Source: an uncultured Methanomassiliicoccales archaeon
GTDB lineage: Archaea > Thermoplasmatota > Thermoplasmata > SG8-5
Direction of reading: 5' to 3'
Assembly (NCBI GenBank): GCA_938004075.1
Contig: CALKWP010000156.1
Location: forward strand, 1 to 18,548
DNA length: 18,548 nt
Numbering within the stretch: the first letter of the stretch is position 1; each line of letters begins with the position of its first letter. The translations under genes and the position numbers were made by a program. Shown here piece by piece: positions 7,079-14,605 of this stretch. The notes under the pieces were generated by a model. That model was not told the DNA's origin. It did no database searches and saw only the letters and a list, made by a program, of their open reading frames with translations.

Positions 7079-7120
7079 CTGATTGCAGCATTCTGAAAGC
7101 AGATAGGGCGACCTCCAACC

Positions 7121-7291
7121 AGCATGTCCCGGGTGTGCAGGCATTGGGAACATTGCGAGCAAGCCGAGCTGCTCACAATTCGGCGCTGAGCCCGGGGTTA
7201 TGCAATCCCATGAAATCAAGTGCGAATGTCTAATCATTCTGAGGCATTCTGGAATTCCTGAATGGAAAACCCACCCTAGGCGGTGCCTAGG
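7121..7291 (+). repeat. structured repeat, third copy (B), upstream of tRNA-Ser
   Basis: It begins AGCATGTCCCGGG, matching the start of the R copy. The outer stem pairs TCCCGGG (7127-7133) with CCCGGGG (7191-7197); three positions differ from R on each side and pairing is kept. The middle block holds TGCGAATG (7221-7228), TCATTCTGAGGC (7234-7245) and GGAATTCCTG (7251-7260) at the same spacing as in R. It ends in a hairpin CCTAGGC-GGT-GCCTAGG (7275-7291), where R has a different hairpin at the same place. The interval 7043-7341 otherwise contains only promoters. Confidence 0.7.
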
Positions 7292-7310
7292 CAGTGACGC
7301 ATCGACAAGG

Positions 7311-7319
7311 TTTTATATC
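7311..7319 (+). promoter_or_regulatory. TATA box of tRNA-Ser
   Basis: TTTTATATC lies 23-31 nt upstream of tRNA nucleotide 1 at 7342, the standard archaeal distance. Confidence 0.75.
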
Positions 7320-7341
7320 ATATCCCAGATGCCCGGCATGT

Positions 7342-7552
7342 GCCGAGATGGCCCAGCCCGGTAAGGCGCAAGACTGGAAATCTTGTGTCCGCAAGGATGC
7401 GGGAGTTCGAAGCGTCCCGGGGAGCGTTCACACCATCTCCCCGCAGAGCGACACGGTTCGCCGCGGACCAATTGCGGAGCGATTGGCCCAGCGCCCAAAA
7501 AAAGCTCAGCTTTTTTTGATGTTGCAGGATGAAGAAAATCTCCCTCTCGGCG
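7342..7552 (+). tRNA. tRNA-Ser(GGA) with a 127-nt intron in the T loop
   Basis: The 5' exon (7342-7411) gives acceptor strand GCCGAGA, D arm, anticodon arm CAAGA-CTGGAAA-TCTTG with anticodon GGA (7376-7378), a long variable arm with a GCAA tetraloop (class II, as for serine), T-stem GGGAG and the loop start TTCGAA. The next bases do not complete the T arm. The missing part, T-CTCCC-TCTCGGC-G, is found at 7539-7552: CTCCC restores a perfect T stem, TCTCGGC pairs all 7 acceptor positions, and G73 is the serine discriminator. The intron would therefore lie between positions 59 and 60. CCA is not encoded and a T-rich stretch follows. The exon parts are certain; splicing is inferred. Confidence 0.88.
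7412..7538 (+). other. putative non-canonical tRNA intron (position 59/60)
   Basis: A bulge-helix-bulge-like junction can be drawn: exon TTCG faces intron AGAA (three pairs plus G-A), with bulges AA^G and AA^T, and an intron helix CGTCC/GGATG (7413-7417 with 7528-7532) offset by one bulged A. This is a relaxed, not a perfect, motif. Inside are three hairpins: CGGGGAG/CTCCCCG (7418-7443), CCAAT/ATTGG (7468-7486) and a perfect 10-bp CAAAAAAAGC/GCTTTTTTTG (7496-7518). The run of seven T in the last one would be expected to promote archaeal termination inside the gene. I could not find convincing C/D boxes or an H/ACA structure. Confidence 0.65.
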
Positions 7553-7610
7553 CTCATCTTTTTGGAGTTCCAATGCAAACTGAAGCCATGCACTTCTTAC
7601 AATACATAGC

Positions 7611-7619
7611 TTTTAATAG
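7611..7619 (+). promoter_or_regulatory. TATA-like box of zinc-ribbon gene
   Basis: TTTTAATAG lies about 68 nt before the ATG at 7683, leaving a leader of roughly 45 nt. That leader holds an inverted repeat TGTCTC/GAGACA (7640-7645, 7660-7665). Confidence 0.45.
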
Positions 7620-7682
7620 TAAGCAGATTATGGATATAGTGTCTCGAAACAAATGTCTTGAGACAAAAAGGAGTAATAGAAA

Positions 7683-7832
7683 ATGTACAACAGCGACAGA
7701 GAAATGCACAAGGCAACTTGTGCCGATTGCAAGAAAGAATGCGAAGTGCCATTTAAGCCTTCAGAAGACAGGCCGGTATACTGCCGTGACTGCTTCCAGA
7801 AGCACAGGCCACCGCGAAGAGACAGATATTGA
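7683..7832 (+). CDS. small CxxC/CxxC zinc-binding protein (49 aa)
   Basis: A 49-residue protein with two cysteine pairs, CADC (13-16) and CRDC (34-37), plus C20. The intervening sequence ECEVPFKPSEDRPVYC matches the short archaeal/bacterial CxxC...CxxC zinc-ribbon family (TIGR04272-like), often found as a tail on larger proteins or free-standing. Its function is unknown; RNA or ribosome association is a guess. The tail is basic (HRPPRRDRY). A Shine-Dalgarno GGAG at 7670-7673 stands 9 nt before the ATG at 7683, which supports this start over the internal ATG (MHKATC). It is easy to miss because a longer chance frame overlaps it. Confidence 0.85.
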   Translation: MYNSDREMHKATCADCKKECEVPFKPSEDRPVYCRDCFQKHRPPRRDRY

Positions 7833-7965
7833 ACTCAGTGAATTCAATTTCATTGGATTGCAAAATTTCATCGAATGAGGGAATCGAAAGGTTCCCTTCC
7901 CTTTAACAATTCAGAATGATTTTCTTACCATAGCTTTTTTAGTTCGGATTCCATCCTCCGCACAT

Positions 7966-10113
7966 ATGCCATCGGCCATCAATGAATTGGACATGCTCTT
8001 CAATCCGAAATCGGTCTCCGTCATCGGGGCATCGGCCAAGGAGGGGAGCATAGGCTACAGCCTGGTCAGGAACATCCAGACCTCCGGTTATTCTGGAACT
8101 ATTTTACCTGTCAATCACAAATACGACGAACTTCTTGGCCTGAAATGTTACCGAACATTGGAGGAACTGCCGACGCAAGCCGACCTCACTGTGGTCGCGG
8201 TGCCAGCTGAGGCAGTCAACAGCGTCATTGAGAGATGCTGCAAAGCCGGCGCCAGGATGTTCATAATCATATCCAGCGGCTTTGACGAGGTCGGAAGGCA
8301 TGACCTGACCCATGAGCTGGTTGGCATTCTCAGGAGATACGGCGCCAGAGCTCTTGGCCCCAATGTTTTCGGGATTTATTCTGCTGGCGCGAACATGAAC
8401 GCCACCTTCGGGCCGCCCAAGGTCAAGACCGGAAATATCGGCCTGATCTCACAGAGCGGGGCGCTTGGCGTCGCGCTGATGGGTAAATCCGTCACCGATA
8501 ATATGGGACTGTCGGCAGTGGTGAGCATCGGGAACGGCGCCGATATCACGGAGGCTGAGGCGCTGGATCATCTTGGACGGGACGATTCCACCGAGGTCAT
8601 ATTCATGTACATGGAGGGGTGCAAGGACGGCAGGAAGTTCCTTGAGATAGCATCCAGGGTCTCCAGAATCAAGCCGATTATCCTCATCAAATCCGGAAGC
8701 TCGGCGAAGGGTGCGCTTGCAGCAGCCTCGCACACCGGTTCCCTGGCAGGCTCGGACAAGGTGTTCAGCGCGGCGCTCAAGCAGGCAGGGGTCATACGCG
8801 CGGACACGCTTGCGGACGCATTCAACTGGACCAGGGTTCTGGCGAGCCAGCCATTGCCGAAAGCCAGGGGCACTGTCATAGTCACGAATGGCGGCGGCGT
8901 TGGCGTATTGGCTTCGGATTCCGCCGAAAGGCATGATGTGGTTCTGAATGATGACTACGAGATGCTGGACAGGGTGTTCAGGCCCACGATGCCGCAATTC
9001 GGAAGCTCGAAGAATCCCATCGATGTCACCGGCCAGGCGAGGAACGAGGAGTACGGTATGGCACTGAAAGCCGCCCTTGAGGAGGATTCCATCCCATCCG
9101 TGCTGGCGCTGTATTGCACGCCGGCCACAATGGACGTGACAAAGTTCGCCAACACGGCAATCGAATACACTGGCAAGCTTGCCGGAAGGAAGCCTCTGGT
9201 CTATTCGATTATCGGGGGCGGGGGAGTCGCCGAGGCCATCAACCTCCTGAATGAGCACAACCTCCCATGCTATGAAACGCCGAACGAAGCTGTTTCAGCC
9301 ATGGGCATCCTCTACAGAAGATGGAGATGGCTTGAGAAAGAGATTGATGCGCCCGAGGAGTTTGATATGGACCTCGAGGCCATCCAAGCGATAATATCCA
9401 GGGCGCAGGCAAAGGGGCAGACCCAGTTGCTGGAGAGCGACTGCGCGGAGATATTGCGCCTTGCCGGGCTGACTTTTCCGAAAACTGGAGTGGCTAAGAC
9501 CATGGATGAGGCCGTGAAGGTTTCCGAGGGCATCGGGTATCCGGTGGTCATGAAGGTGCTTTCAGAGGACATTATCCACAAGACGGAATACGGATGCGTC
9601 AAGCTTGACCTGGAAGATGAGAGGGAGGTCAGGGTGGCCTATGAGACCATAATGGCGGAGGCGCATAGCCACGCCCCCAGGGCCAGAATCGAAGGCGTCA
9701 CTATCACGGAGATGGTGAAAGGCGCGACCGAGATGATACTGGGGTTCTCCACCGATCCTTCATTCGGGCCGGTTGTCATGTTCGGCATGGGCGGGATTTA
9801 TGTAGAGGTAATGAAGGATGTCTCTTTCCGCGTCGCTCCAGTGTCCAGGCATGAGTGCGAGTCCATGGTGAAGGGAATCAATTCCTACCCGATACTGGTG
9901 GGAGCCAGGAGAAAGGCCGTGAGGGACATCCCGAAACTGGTGGAAGCGATTTCAAGAGTTTCCTATCTGGCGGCGAGGATGCCGGAAATCCTGGAGCTTG
10001 ACATCAACCCGCTCATGGCCATGGAGAAGGGGAAAGGGTGCAAGGTCGTCGATTCCAGAATGACAATCAGAAAGGCTAATAAAACAGAACAGAATACCGA
10101 GGGTCTCCCATGA
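7966..10113 (+). CDS. acyl-CoA synthetase (ADP-forming), fused alpha-beta chain
   Basis: This cytoplasmic enzyme converts acetyl-CoA (or another acyl-CoA), ADP and phosphate to the acid, CoA and ATP, the main archaeal way of making ATP from acyl-CoA. The 715 residues hold the alpha part first: CoA-binding Rossmann domain with GASAKEGSIGYSLVRN (21-36), GPN at 131-133 and SQSGALG (162-168), and the phosphorylated His at H256 in ASHTGSLAG. The beta part follows a linker at about 460-485: an ATP-grasp domain with SEDIIHKTEYG (533-543, second His H538), GFSTDPSFGPVVMFGMGG (593-610) and DINPLMA (679-685). The order alpha then beta in one chain is common in archaea. A TATA-like AGCTTTTTTAG is near 7931-7941. 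Acyl specificity is not readable. Confidence 0.95.
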   Translation: MPSAINELDMLFNPKSVSVIGASAKEGSIGYSLVRNIQTSGYSGTILPVNHKYDELLGLKCYRTLEELPTQADLTVVAVPAEAVNSVIERCCKAGARMFIIISSGFDEVGRHDLTHELVGILRRYGARALGPNVFGIYSAGANMNATFGPPKVKTGNIGLISQSGALGVALMGKSVTDNMGLSAVVSIGNGADITEAEALDHLGRDDSTEVIFMYMEGCKDGRKFLEIASRVSRIKPIILIKSGSSAKGALAAASHTGSLAGSDKVFSAALKQAGVIRADTLADAFNWTRVLASQPLPKARGTVIVTNGGGVGVLASDSAERHDVVLNDDYEMLDRVFRPTMPQFGSSKNPIDVTGQARNEEYGMALKAALEEDSIPSVLALYCTPATMDVTKFANTAIEYTGKLAGRKPLVYSIIGGGGVAEAINLLNEHNLPCYETPNEAVSAMGILYRRWRWLEKEIDAPEEFDMDLEAIQAIISRAQAKGQTQLLESDCAEILRLAGLTFPKTGVAKTMDEAVKVSEGIGYPVVMKVLSEDIIHKTEYGCVKLDLEDEREVRVAYETIMAEAHSHAPRARIEGVTITEMVKGATEMILGFSTDPSFGPVVMFGMGGIYVEVMKDVSFRVAPVSRHECESMVKGINSYPILVGARRKAVRDIPKLVEAISRVSYLAARMPEILELDINPLMAMEKGKGCKVVDSRMTIRKANKTEQNTEGLP

Positions 10114-11150
10114 AATCGCTAACCATCACGTCCAGCAGGACCGCGGCAGGAAAGACGACCGTTGGGCTGGGAATTGCCCTGAACTCCGACATGAAATGCG
10201 GATACTTCAAGCCGTTCGGCGACCATCTGGTTTACAGCAAGAAGAGCATTCACGACCTTGACGCCATGGTCTTCCACAAATGGATGGGGATGCCGGATGA
10301 TGTCCTGACCAGCACTCTGGGTTTTGATTCTGACAAGATAATGTCCCACTGGAACCAGAGCGAGCTGGACAATGTTCTGAAGAAGAATTACAACTCCATT
10401 TCCAAAGGCAGCGACCTGATGCTCGTGGAATCCGCCAGGAATTACTCATACGGAGGACACATGGACCTTGATTCGGTAAGCCTAGCCCAGAAGCTGGATT
10501 CGGACATGGTCCTGGTGGCGGAAGGCGATATCCCGCTCATATTGGACAAGGTCCTTGCGATTTCAAAATGCACGGACAACATCGTCCGATTGAAGGGCGT
10601 TGTGATAAACAAGGCCACGGAGGAGGACCGCGAGAAGATTGAGGTTGAAGTCCCTCCAGTCCTGGAAAGGAAGGGCATCCGCCTTCTGGGAATACTGCCC
10701 AGATTGAAGGAGCTCGAGAAGGGGACAATGCAGCTGGTCCTTGACAAGCTCAATGCCAAGCTCATCGCCGGCAGCGAAGGCCTGGACAACATAATCGAGG
10801 TCGTTCATATTGGCGCGCTTTCGGCCGACCAGGCCATGAACCTGCCTTCATTCTTCGTGGAGAACAAGATGCTCATCACCGGCGGGGACCGCATTGACCT
10901 CATCTTCGCGGCGCTGAACATGAATACAGCCGGAATAGTGCTCACCAACAACATCATCCCGCACCCCAAGGTAATGGCCAAGGCCGACGACCTCAAGATC
11001 CCCATAATCTCGGTGCACATGGACACTTACACGACATCCAAGGCCGTCGAGAAGATCATCGCGGAGATAACCCCGGAAGATGAATACAAGAGAAACCTGA
11101 TAAAGAACATGGCCAAGAAGAACCTGGATCTGGACGCGATACTCCAATGA
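10110..11150 (+). CDS. BioD-like P-loop plus DRTGG-domain protein
   Basis: A 346-residue cytoplasmic protein. The N-terminal half is a dethiobiotin synthetase/CobB-like P-loop domain (SSRTAAGKTT, 8-17). The C-terminal half is a DRTGG domain with LITGGDRIDLIFAAL (255-269) and a following VLTNNIIPHPKVM. The same two-domain arrangement forms the N-terminal, regulatory part of long phosphotransacetylases (Pta), without the catalytic Pta domain here. The start overlaps the acyl-CoA synthetase stop as ATGA (10110-10113), so the two are translationally coupled. A role in sensing or regulating acetyl-CoA metabolism is a reasonable inference; no activity is demonstrated for this form. Confidence 0.88.
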   Translation: MKSLTITSSRTAAGKTTVGLGIALNSDMKCGYFKPFGDHLVYSKKSIHDLDAMVFHKWMGMPDDVLTSTLGFDSDKIMSHWNQSELDNVLKKNYNSISKGSDLMLVESARNYSYGGHMDLDSVSLAQKLDSDMVLVAEGDIPLILDKVLAISKCTDNIVRLKGVVINKATEEDREKIEVEVPPVLERKGIRLLGILPRLKELEKGTMQLVLDKLNAKLIAGSEGLDNIIEVVHIGALSADQAMNLPSFFVENKMLITGGDRIDLIFAALNMNTAGIVLTNNIIPHPKVMAKADDLKIPIISVHMDTYTTSKAVEKIIAEITPEDEYKRNLIKNMAKKNLDLDAILQ

Positions 11151-11210
11151 GCATGGAATATTCTGAAATAATGAAGCGTTCTGATGCGGAGAAAGCCAGC
11201 AACGTATGAA

Positions 11211-12497
11211 TCACAGTTCCGCGGAGACTTCTTCCAGCAACCGTTTGGCGCCTATCTCTTCGAATATCGCCTTTGCCTCGGCAAAATTCTGCTTGGCCTT
11301 CTTCTTGTCCCCCTTGTCACGAAGCATCCTGCCAATATCATAAAGAAGCTGGCCAGTGTGATATTTTGAGGCGATCCCCTCGGTTATTGTCATGGCCCTT
11401 CCGAAAAGCTCCTCCGCCTTTGCCCAGTCCTTCTTCTTGGCGTACCCCAGAGCCTGCAGCCTTATTGAACCCTGGATACCCATTGTGTCATTCAACGGCT
11501 CAAGTATCCTGAGGGCGGATTCACCGCGAGCTATTGCCTCGTCGGCATCTCCGGTGTTCAGAATCGCCTCCCCGGAATTGAAGATGCTCCAGCCTGTGAA
11601 TTGCTGATTGTTAATCATCCTGGCAAATTCCTCGGATTTCCCGAAATTCTCGATGGCTTTGTCCCACACCTTCTGCTGCATGTATGAATCGCCGATGTTA
11701 TTGTAAACTCTGGACAGCTGCCTGTGGTCCCTGACGCTCTCCAGAAGCGGAATGCTGCGAACGAACCACTCAACGGCTTTGTCTAGTTCTCCCCTGTCGC
11801 TGTAGACAAGCCCGAATTCAATCATGATCTGGCCGATCATCCCGTCATCGCCGGTCCTTTCGGCGTTCGTGAGCCCTTTCTGCAGCCATTCAAGAGCCCT
11901 GTCGTAATTGCTTCTGTGCCATTCGAGGTGCCCGAGCCATCTTGAAGCATCTGCGATTCCCAGGGGGTAGTCGACCTTCTCGGAAATCGAGAGGCCTTTG
12001 TTGAGGTACTCTATGGCGTCATCCCACTTGTCAGCCTTCTCGAAAATGAGCCCGATGCCGATGTTGGCTTCGGCGTCCTTGAGATGATAATCGGCTTTCC
12101 TGGCATGACGAATGGCATTTCGGTACGCCTTGTCGCCTTCCTCCAGATCTCCGGTGGATTGGCAGATGTTGCCATAGGCAACGTAAATGTCCGCGAAACG
12201 TCTGGCCATTGTGGAATCGCCCTCCTTTCCCTTGAGGGTTTCCAGCTCCAACTGGACTTTCAGCTTTCTTATCTGATTGCCGACTTTCTGCGCGACCTCG
12301 TCCCCTGCTGATGGCCTGATTGCTCTTATGACGGCCGGCGTGAGCCGAATGAGGTCGTTTACTTTGATCTCCTCTGCTTTGATGTTCAATTCAGAGCATT
12401 GCGTGATGAAAACAGTCTGGCCAAACTCACGCCCCAGTTGGTCAGTGAGAATTTTCCTGATCTCGGATGCCAGTTTATAACTAGGATGTTCCAACAT
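11211..12497 (-). CDS. TPR-repeat protein with unknown N-terminal domain
   Basis: A 428-residue soluble protein. Residues about 100-420 are eight or so tetratricopeptide units, recognisable by repeated W/L..G..Y..A..P-like spacing, for example GNICQSTGDLEEGDKAYRNAI, GLIFEKADKWDDAIEYLNKGL and GLVYSDRGELDKAVEWFVRSI. The first 75 residues (EHPSYKLASEIRKILTDQLG..VNDLIRLTPAVIRAI) form a separate helical domain that I do not recognise. TPR proteins are scaffolds for protein binding; no partner is indicated. TATA-like TATTTTAAAAA at 12529-12539 lies 32-42 nt before the ATG. It stands alone, convergent with the DRTGG gene. Confidence 0.88.
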   Translation of the reverse strand: MLEHPSYKLASEIRKILTDQLGREFGQTVFITQCSELNIKAEEIKVNDLIRLTPAVIRAIRPSAGDEVAQKVGNQIRKLKVQLELETLKGKEGDSTMARRFADIYVAYGNICQSTGDLEEGDKAYRNAIRHARKADYHLKDAEANIGIGLIFEKADKWDDAIEYLNKGLSISEKVDYPLGIADASRWLGHLEWHRSNYDRALEWLQKGLTNAERTGDDGMIGQIMIEFGLVYSDRGELDKAVEWFVRSIPLLESVRDHRQLSRVYNNIGDSYMQQKVWDKAIENFGKSEEFARMINNQQFTGWSIFNSGEAILNTGDADEAIARGESALRILEPLNDTMGIQGSIRLQALGYAKKKDWAKAEELFGRAMTITEGIASKYHTGQLLYDIGRMLRDKGDKKKAKQNFAEAKAIFEEIGAKRLLEEVSAEL

Positions 12498-12555
12498 GAT
12501 GCCTTTCCCGTGCCCTATAATGACACGGTATTTTAAAAAGGTATCTGAAAATTAC

Positions 12556-12942
12556 TCAAATCACATTCAGCGAGATTTCCTCGCCGGCCCGGGAATATGC
12601 CCTCCATGAATCCATAGTGTATGGATGACCGATGATGATCTGGATCTGGCCGAACTGGGAGAATTGCTTCATGTCCTGCTCGGATGGCCTGGGCTCTGAG
12701 CCCGGGGGGTGGGAGTGAGCGGTGCCGACAATGCTCAGGTCGATGGGAAGGTTGTGAAGGTTGAAAATCGCATATCCTTCGCTGGATATGGTTCCCGGAA
12801 TGAGAAGAAATTCCTCGATGATGCCGTCCCTGGCCCTCAGCGCGCAGATAAATTCCCCGGTGCTGGACTGGTTGTCCCGGGACGCGGCAAGCAGCATGTT
12901 GAGGACCTTCCTGCGTATAGCTGTCACTTTCTGCCTGGCCAA
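12556..12942 (-). CDS. JAMM/MPN-domain metalloprotease (JAB1/Mov34 family)
   Basis: A 128-residue single-domain protein of the MPN+ type, the zinc isopeptidase fold that removes ubiquitin-like (SAMP) modifiers in archaea. E30, H76, H78 and D90 form the JAMM set (AHSHPPGSEPRPSEQD), so it should bind zinc and be active. Eight residues separate H78 from S87; the common consensus has seven, so the loop is one residue longer. The frame begins with TTG at 12942, 4 nt after the NAD kinase stop, with GAGGT just upstream. The next ATG (codon 16) would remove most of the first helix, so I keep TTG. It is the last gene of a phosphatase, NAD kinase, JAMM operon. Confidence 0.88.
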   Translation of the reverse strand: MARQKVTAIRRKVLNMLLAASRDNQSSTGEFICALRARDGIIEEFLLIPGTISSEGYAIFNLHNLPIDLSIVGTAHSHPPGSEPRPSEQDMKQFSQFGQIQIIIGHPYTMDSWRAYSRAGEEISLNVI

Positions 12943-12946
12943 GACC

Positions 12947-13750
12947 TCACATCCTGAGCTTCTTCCATGCCTTGCGGTAGAAATCTTCCTGGAAGCGGAT
13001 GAATTTTGCCGGATTCTCCGAGCGCGAGAGCGTCAGAACGTCCTCCGGCTCTATTCTCACTTCCGTCTGGCCATCCAGGACGAGAAGGCAATCCTTCCTG
13101 TCCACGTGCCGGACCTCTACCGTGCTGGTCGCGGGTATGACAAGGGGCCTTATCGCGAGATTGAAAGGCGCGATCGGGGCAAGGACGAACGCGCTCACCC
13201 TGGGGTCGATTATGGGGCCGCCCACGCTCATGGCATAGCTGGTTGAGCCCGTCGGCGTGGAGATTATGAGGCCGTCAGCCCGGACATTGAGGGCCGGCCT
13301 TTCGTCAACCAGTATCTCGAAATGATGCATCTTGGAAACGTGGGACGTGTGAAGAACAGCCTCGTTCGTGCAATCCTTGAGGCGCTCGCCGTTGTGCATT
13401 ATCTTGAGGCGCATACGTTCCTCTATGGCATATTTTCCATCAAGAATTTTTTCGATGCTGGCGGCTATCTCGCCCAATGGGATCTCTGTCAGGAATCCGA
13501 GCTGGCCGGCGTTTATGCCGACCATGAGGAAATTGGAATGCTGAAGCGCATGGAGAATAGTTCCGTCCCCGCCTATCGTTATCAGGATGTCAACGTCCAT
13601 GGAGGCCAGAGGGGTGCCGGGCAACCCCAGGACCTGGGCCAGCGCTTCGTCCAGAACGACATCGGCCTTACCTTCCAGTGCGGCAAGCAGCTCGCGGGAG
13701 ATGGACTCCATGTTGCGCAATTTGGGATTCGCCAGAATGCCGATTTTCAT
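12947..13750 (-). CDS. nadK: NAD kinase
   Basis: This enzyme phosphorylates NAD to NADP in the cytoplasm using ATP or polyphosphate. The 267-residue length is usual. Diagnostic motifs are GGDGT (60-64), the adjacent GINAGQLGFLTE, and the NAD-binding DGLIISTPTGSTSYAMSVGGPI; the late LVLDGQ is also typical. The ATG overlaps the stop of the IMPase-fold gene as ATGA (13747-13750), so the two are made together. In some methanogens (MJ0917 type) the same two activities are a single fused chain, kinase with NADP phosphatase. Confidence 0.95.
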   Translation of the reverse strand: MKIGILANPKLRNMESISRELLAALEGKADVVLDEALAQVLGLPGTPLASMDVDILITIGGDGTILHALQHSNFLMVGINAGQLGFLTEIPLGEIAASIEKILDGKYAIEERMRLKIMHNGERLKDCTNEAVLHTSHVSKMHHFEILVDERPALNVRADGLIISTPTGSTSYAMSVGGPIIDPRVSAFVLAPIAPFNLAIRPLVIPATSTVEVRHVDRKDCLLVLDGQTEVRIEPEDVLTLSRSENPAKFIRFQEDFYRKAWKKLRM

Positions 13751-14514
13751 CTCATCATCTCCAGAAGCTTACCGGAACCCAGAGCCATCATGTTCTTCCT
13801 CGCCTCAAGGGAGAATGGCATGTCCAGTATTTCTTGATTTGCATCATACGCTTCGCCGCCGGCCTCCCTGAGTATCAGGATGGAGGCGGCAATGTCCACG
13901 ATTCTGGGGCTCTTTCTCTCATCCGAGTAATCTATGAAGAATGCGTCAGCCTGGCCGCTAGCGATGGCGCACAGCTCCAGGGAAACGCAGCCGAGGCTGC
14001 GGACCCGCCTGAAGCGGTTGGCTATCCTGTATGTGACAGGGTTAGCGCTGGCGCCCAGGTATGACAAGAGGAGCAGGTCGCTGCCCGGCGCTCTCACGTT
14101 GATGGGAGCGTCGTTCAAAGTGGCCCCCCTGCCCTTGGCTGCGTGGAAAACATCACCGGTCACCAGGTTCATCACAAGGCCTTCCGAGATGTTCTTCAGC
14201 GAATCGCGGCCAAGCGCCAGCGAGACGCTGTAAAACGGGATGGCAGAGCAAGCATTATGTGTTCCGTCCACCGGGTCGACGACCAATGTATCTTTGAAAC
14301 CGCGGTCTATGTAACCGGCTTCCTCGCTCAGCATGTTCGCGGGGAAATTCATTTCATCCAGGTATTTCAGGATGACGTCCTCGGCCACCCTGTCTACGTA
14401 GCTGGTCGGGGTGCCATCCGCGCCCATGGCCACGGTGCGTCCGCGCTCGGGAGCTGGAGTGTTGGCAACCGCGGTCCTGACAAGCGCCGCCAGCTCAATC
14501 AATTGGGTTTTCAT
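13747..14514 (-). CDS. inositol-monophosphatase-fold phosphatase (IMPase/FBPase/NADP phosphatase)
   Basis: A Mg2+-dependent, Li+-sensitive-family phosphatase of 255 residues. The metal-binding residues are present: SEEAG with E64/E65, DPVDGT (80-85) and the C-terminal aspartate D207 in RIVDIAAS, where the more usual text is WDxAAG. Archaeal members act on inositol monophosphate, fructose-1,6-bisphosphate or NADP. Because it overlaps nadK by four bases and the pair exists as a fusion in other archaea, NADP phosphatase is a favoured role, but the sequence alone does not settle the substrate. TATA-like TTTTTATG lies about 30 nt upstream, at 14538-14547. The 14515-14605 gap holds only this promoter region. 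Confidence 0.9.
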   Translation of the reverse strand: MKTQLIELAALVRTAVANTPAPERGRTVAMGADGTPTSYVDRVAEDVILKYLDEMNFPANMLSEEAGYIDRGFKDTLVVDPVDGTHNACSAIPFYSVSLALGRDSLKNISEGLVMNLVTGDVFHAAKGRGATLNDAPINVRAPGSDLLLLSYLGASANPVTYRIANRFRRVRSLGCVSLELCAIASGQADAFFIDYSDERKSPRIVDIAASILILREAGGEAYDANQEILDMPFSLEARKNMMALGSGKLLEMMR

Positions 14515-14605
14515 TGATTATCGAATGATTGAATGCCCATAAAAACCTATCTGTAAACTACCAGCCTATAAAGGCAATGGTTTTATTGTCGGACTTAAAC
14601 TCACA

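Noticed and set aside
7412..7538. Box C/D or H/ACA guide RNA in the tRNA-Ser intron
   Set aside because: TGATG occurs near 7517 but no matching D box or K-turn, and no H/ACA stem ending in ACA could be drawn.
7294..7878. 194-residue open frame on the plus strand
   Set aside because: It runs through the tRNA-Ser gene and out of frame over the zinc-ribbon gene; composition is not protein-like.
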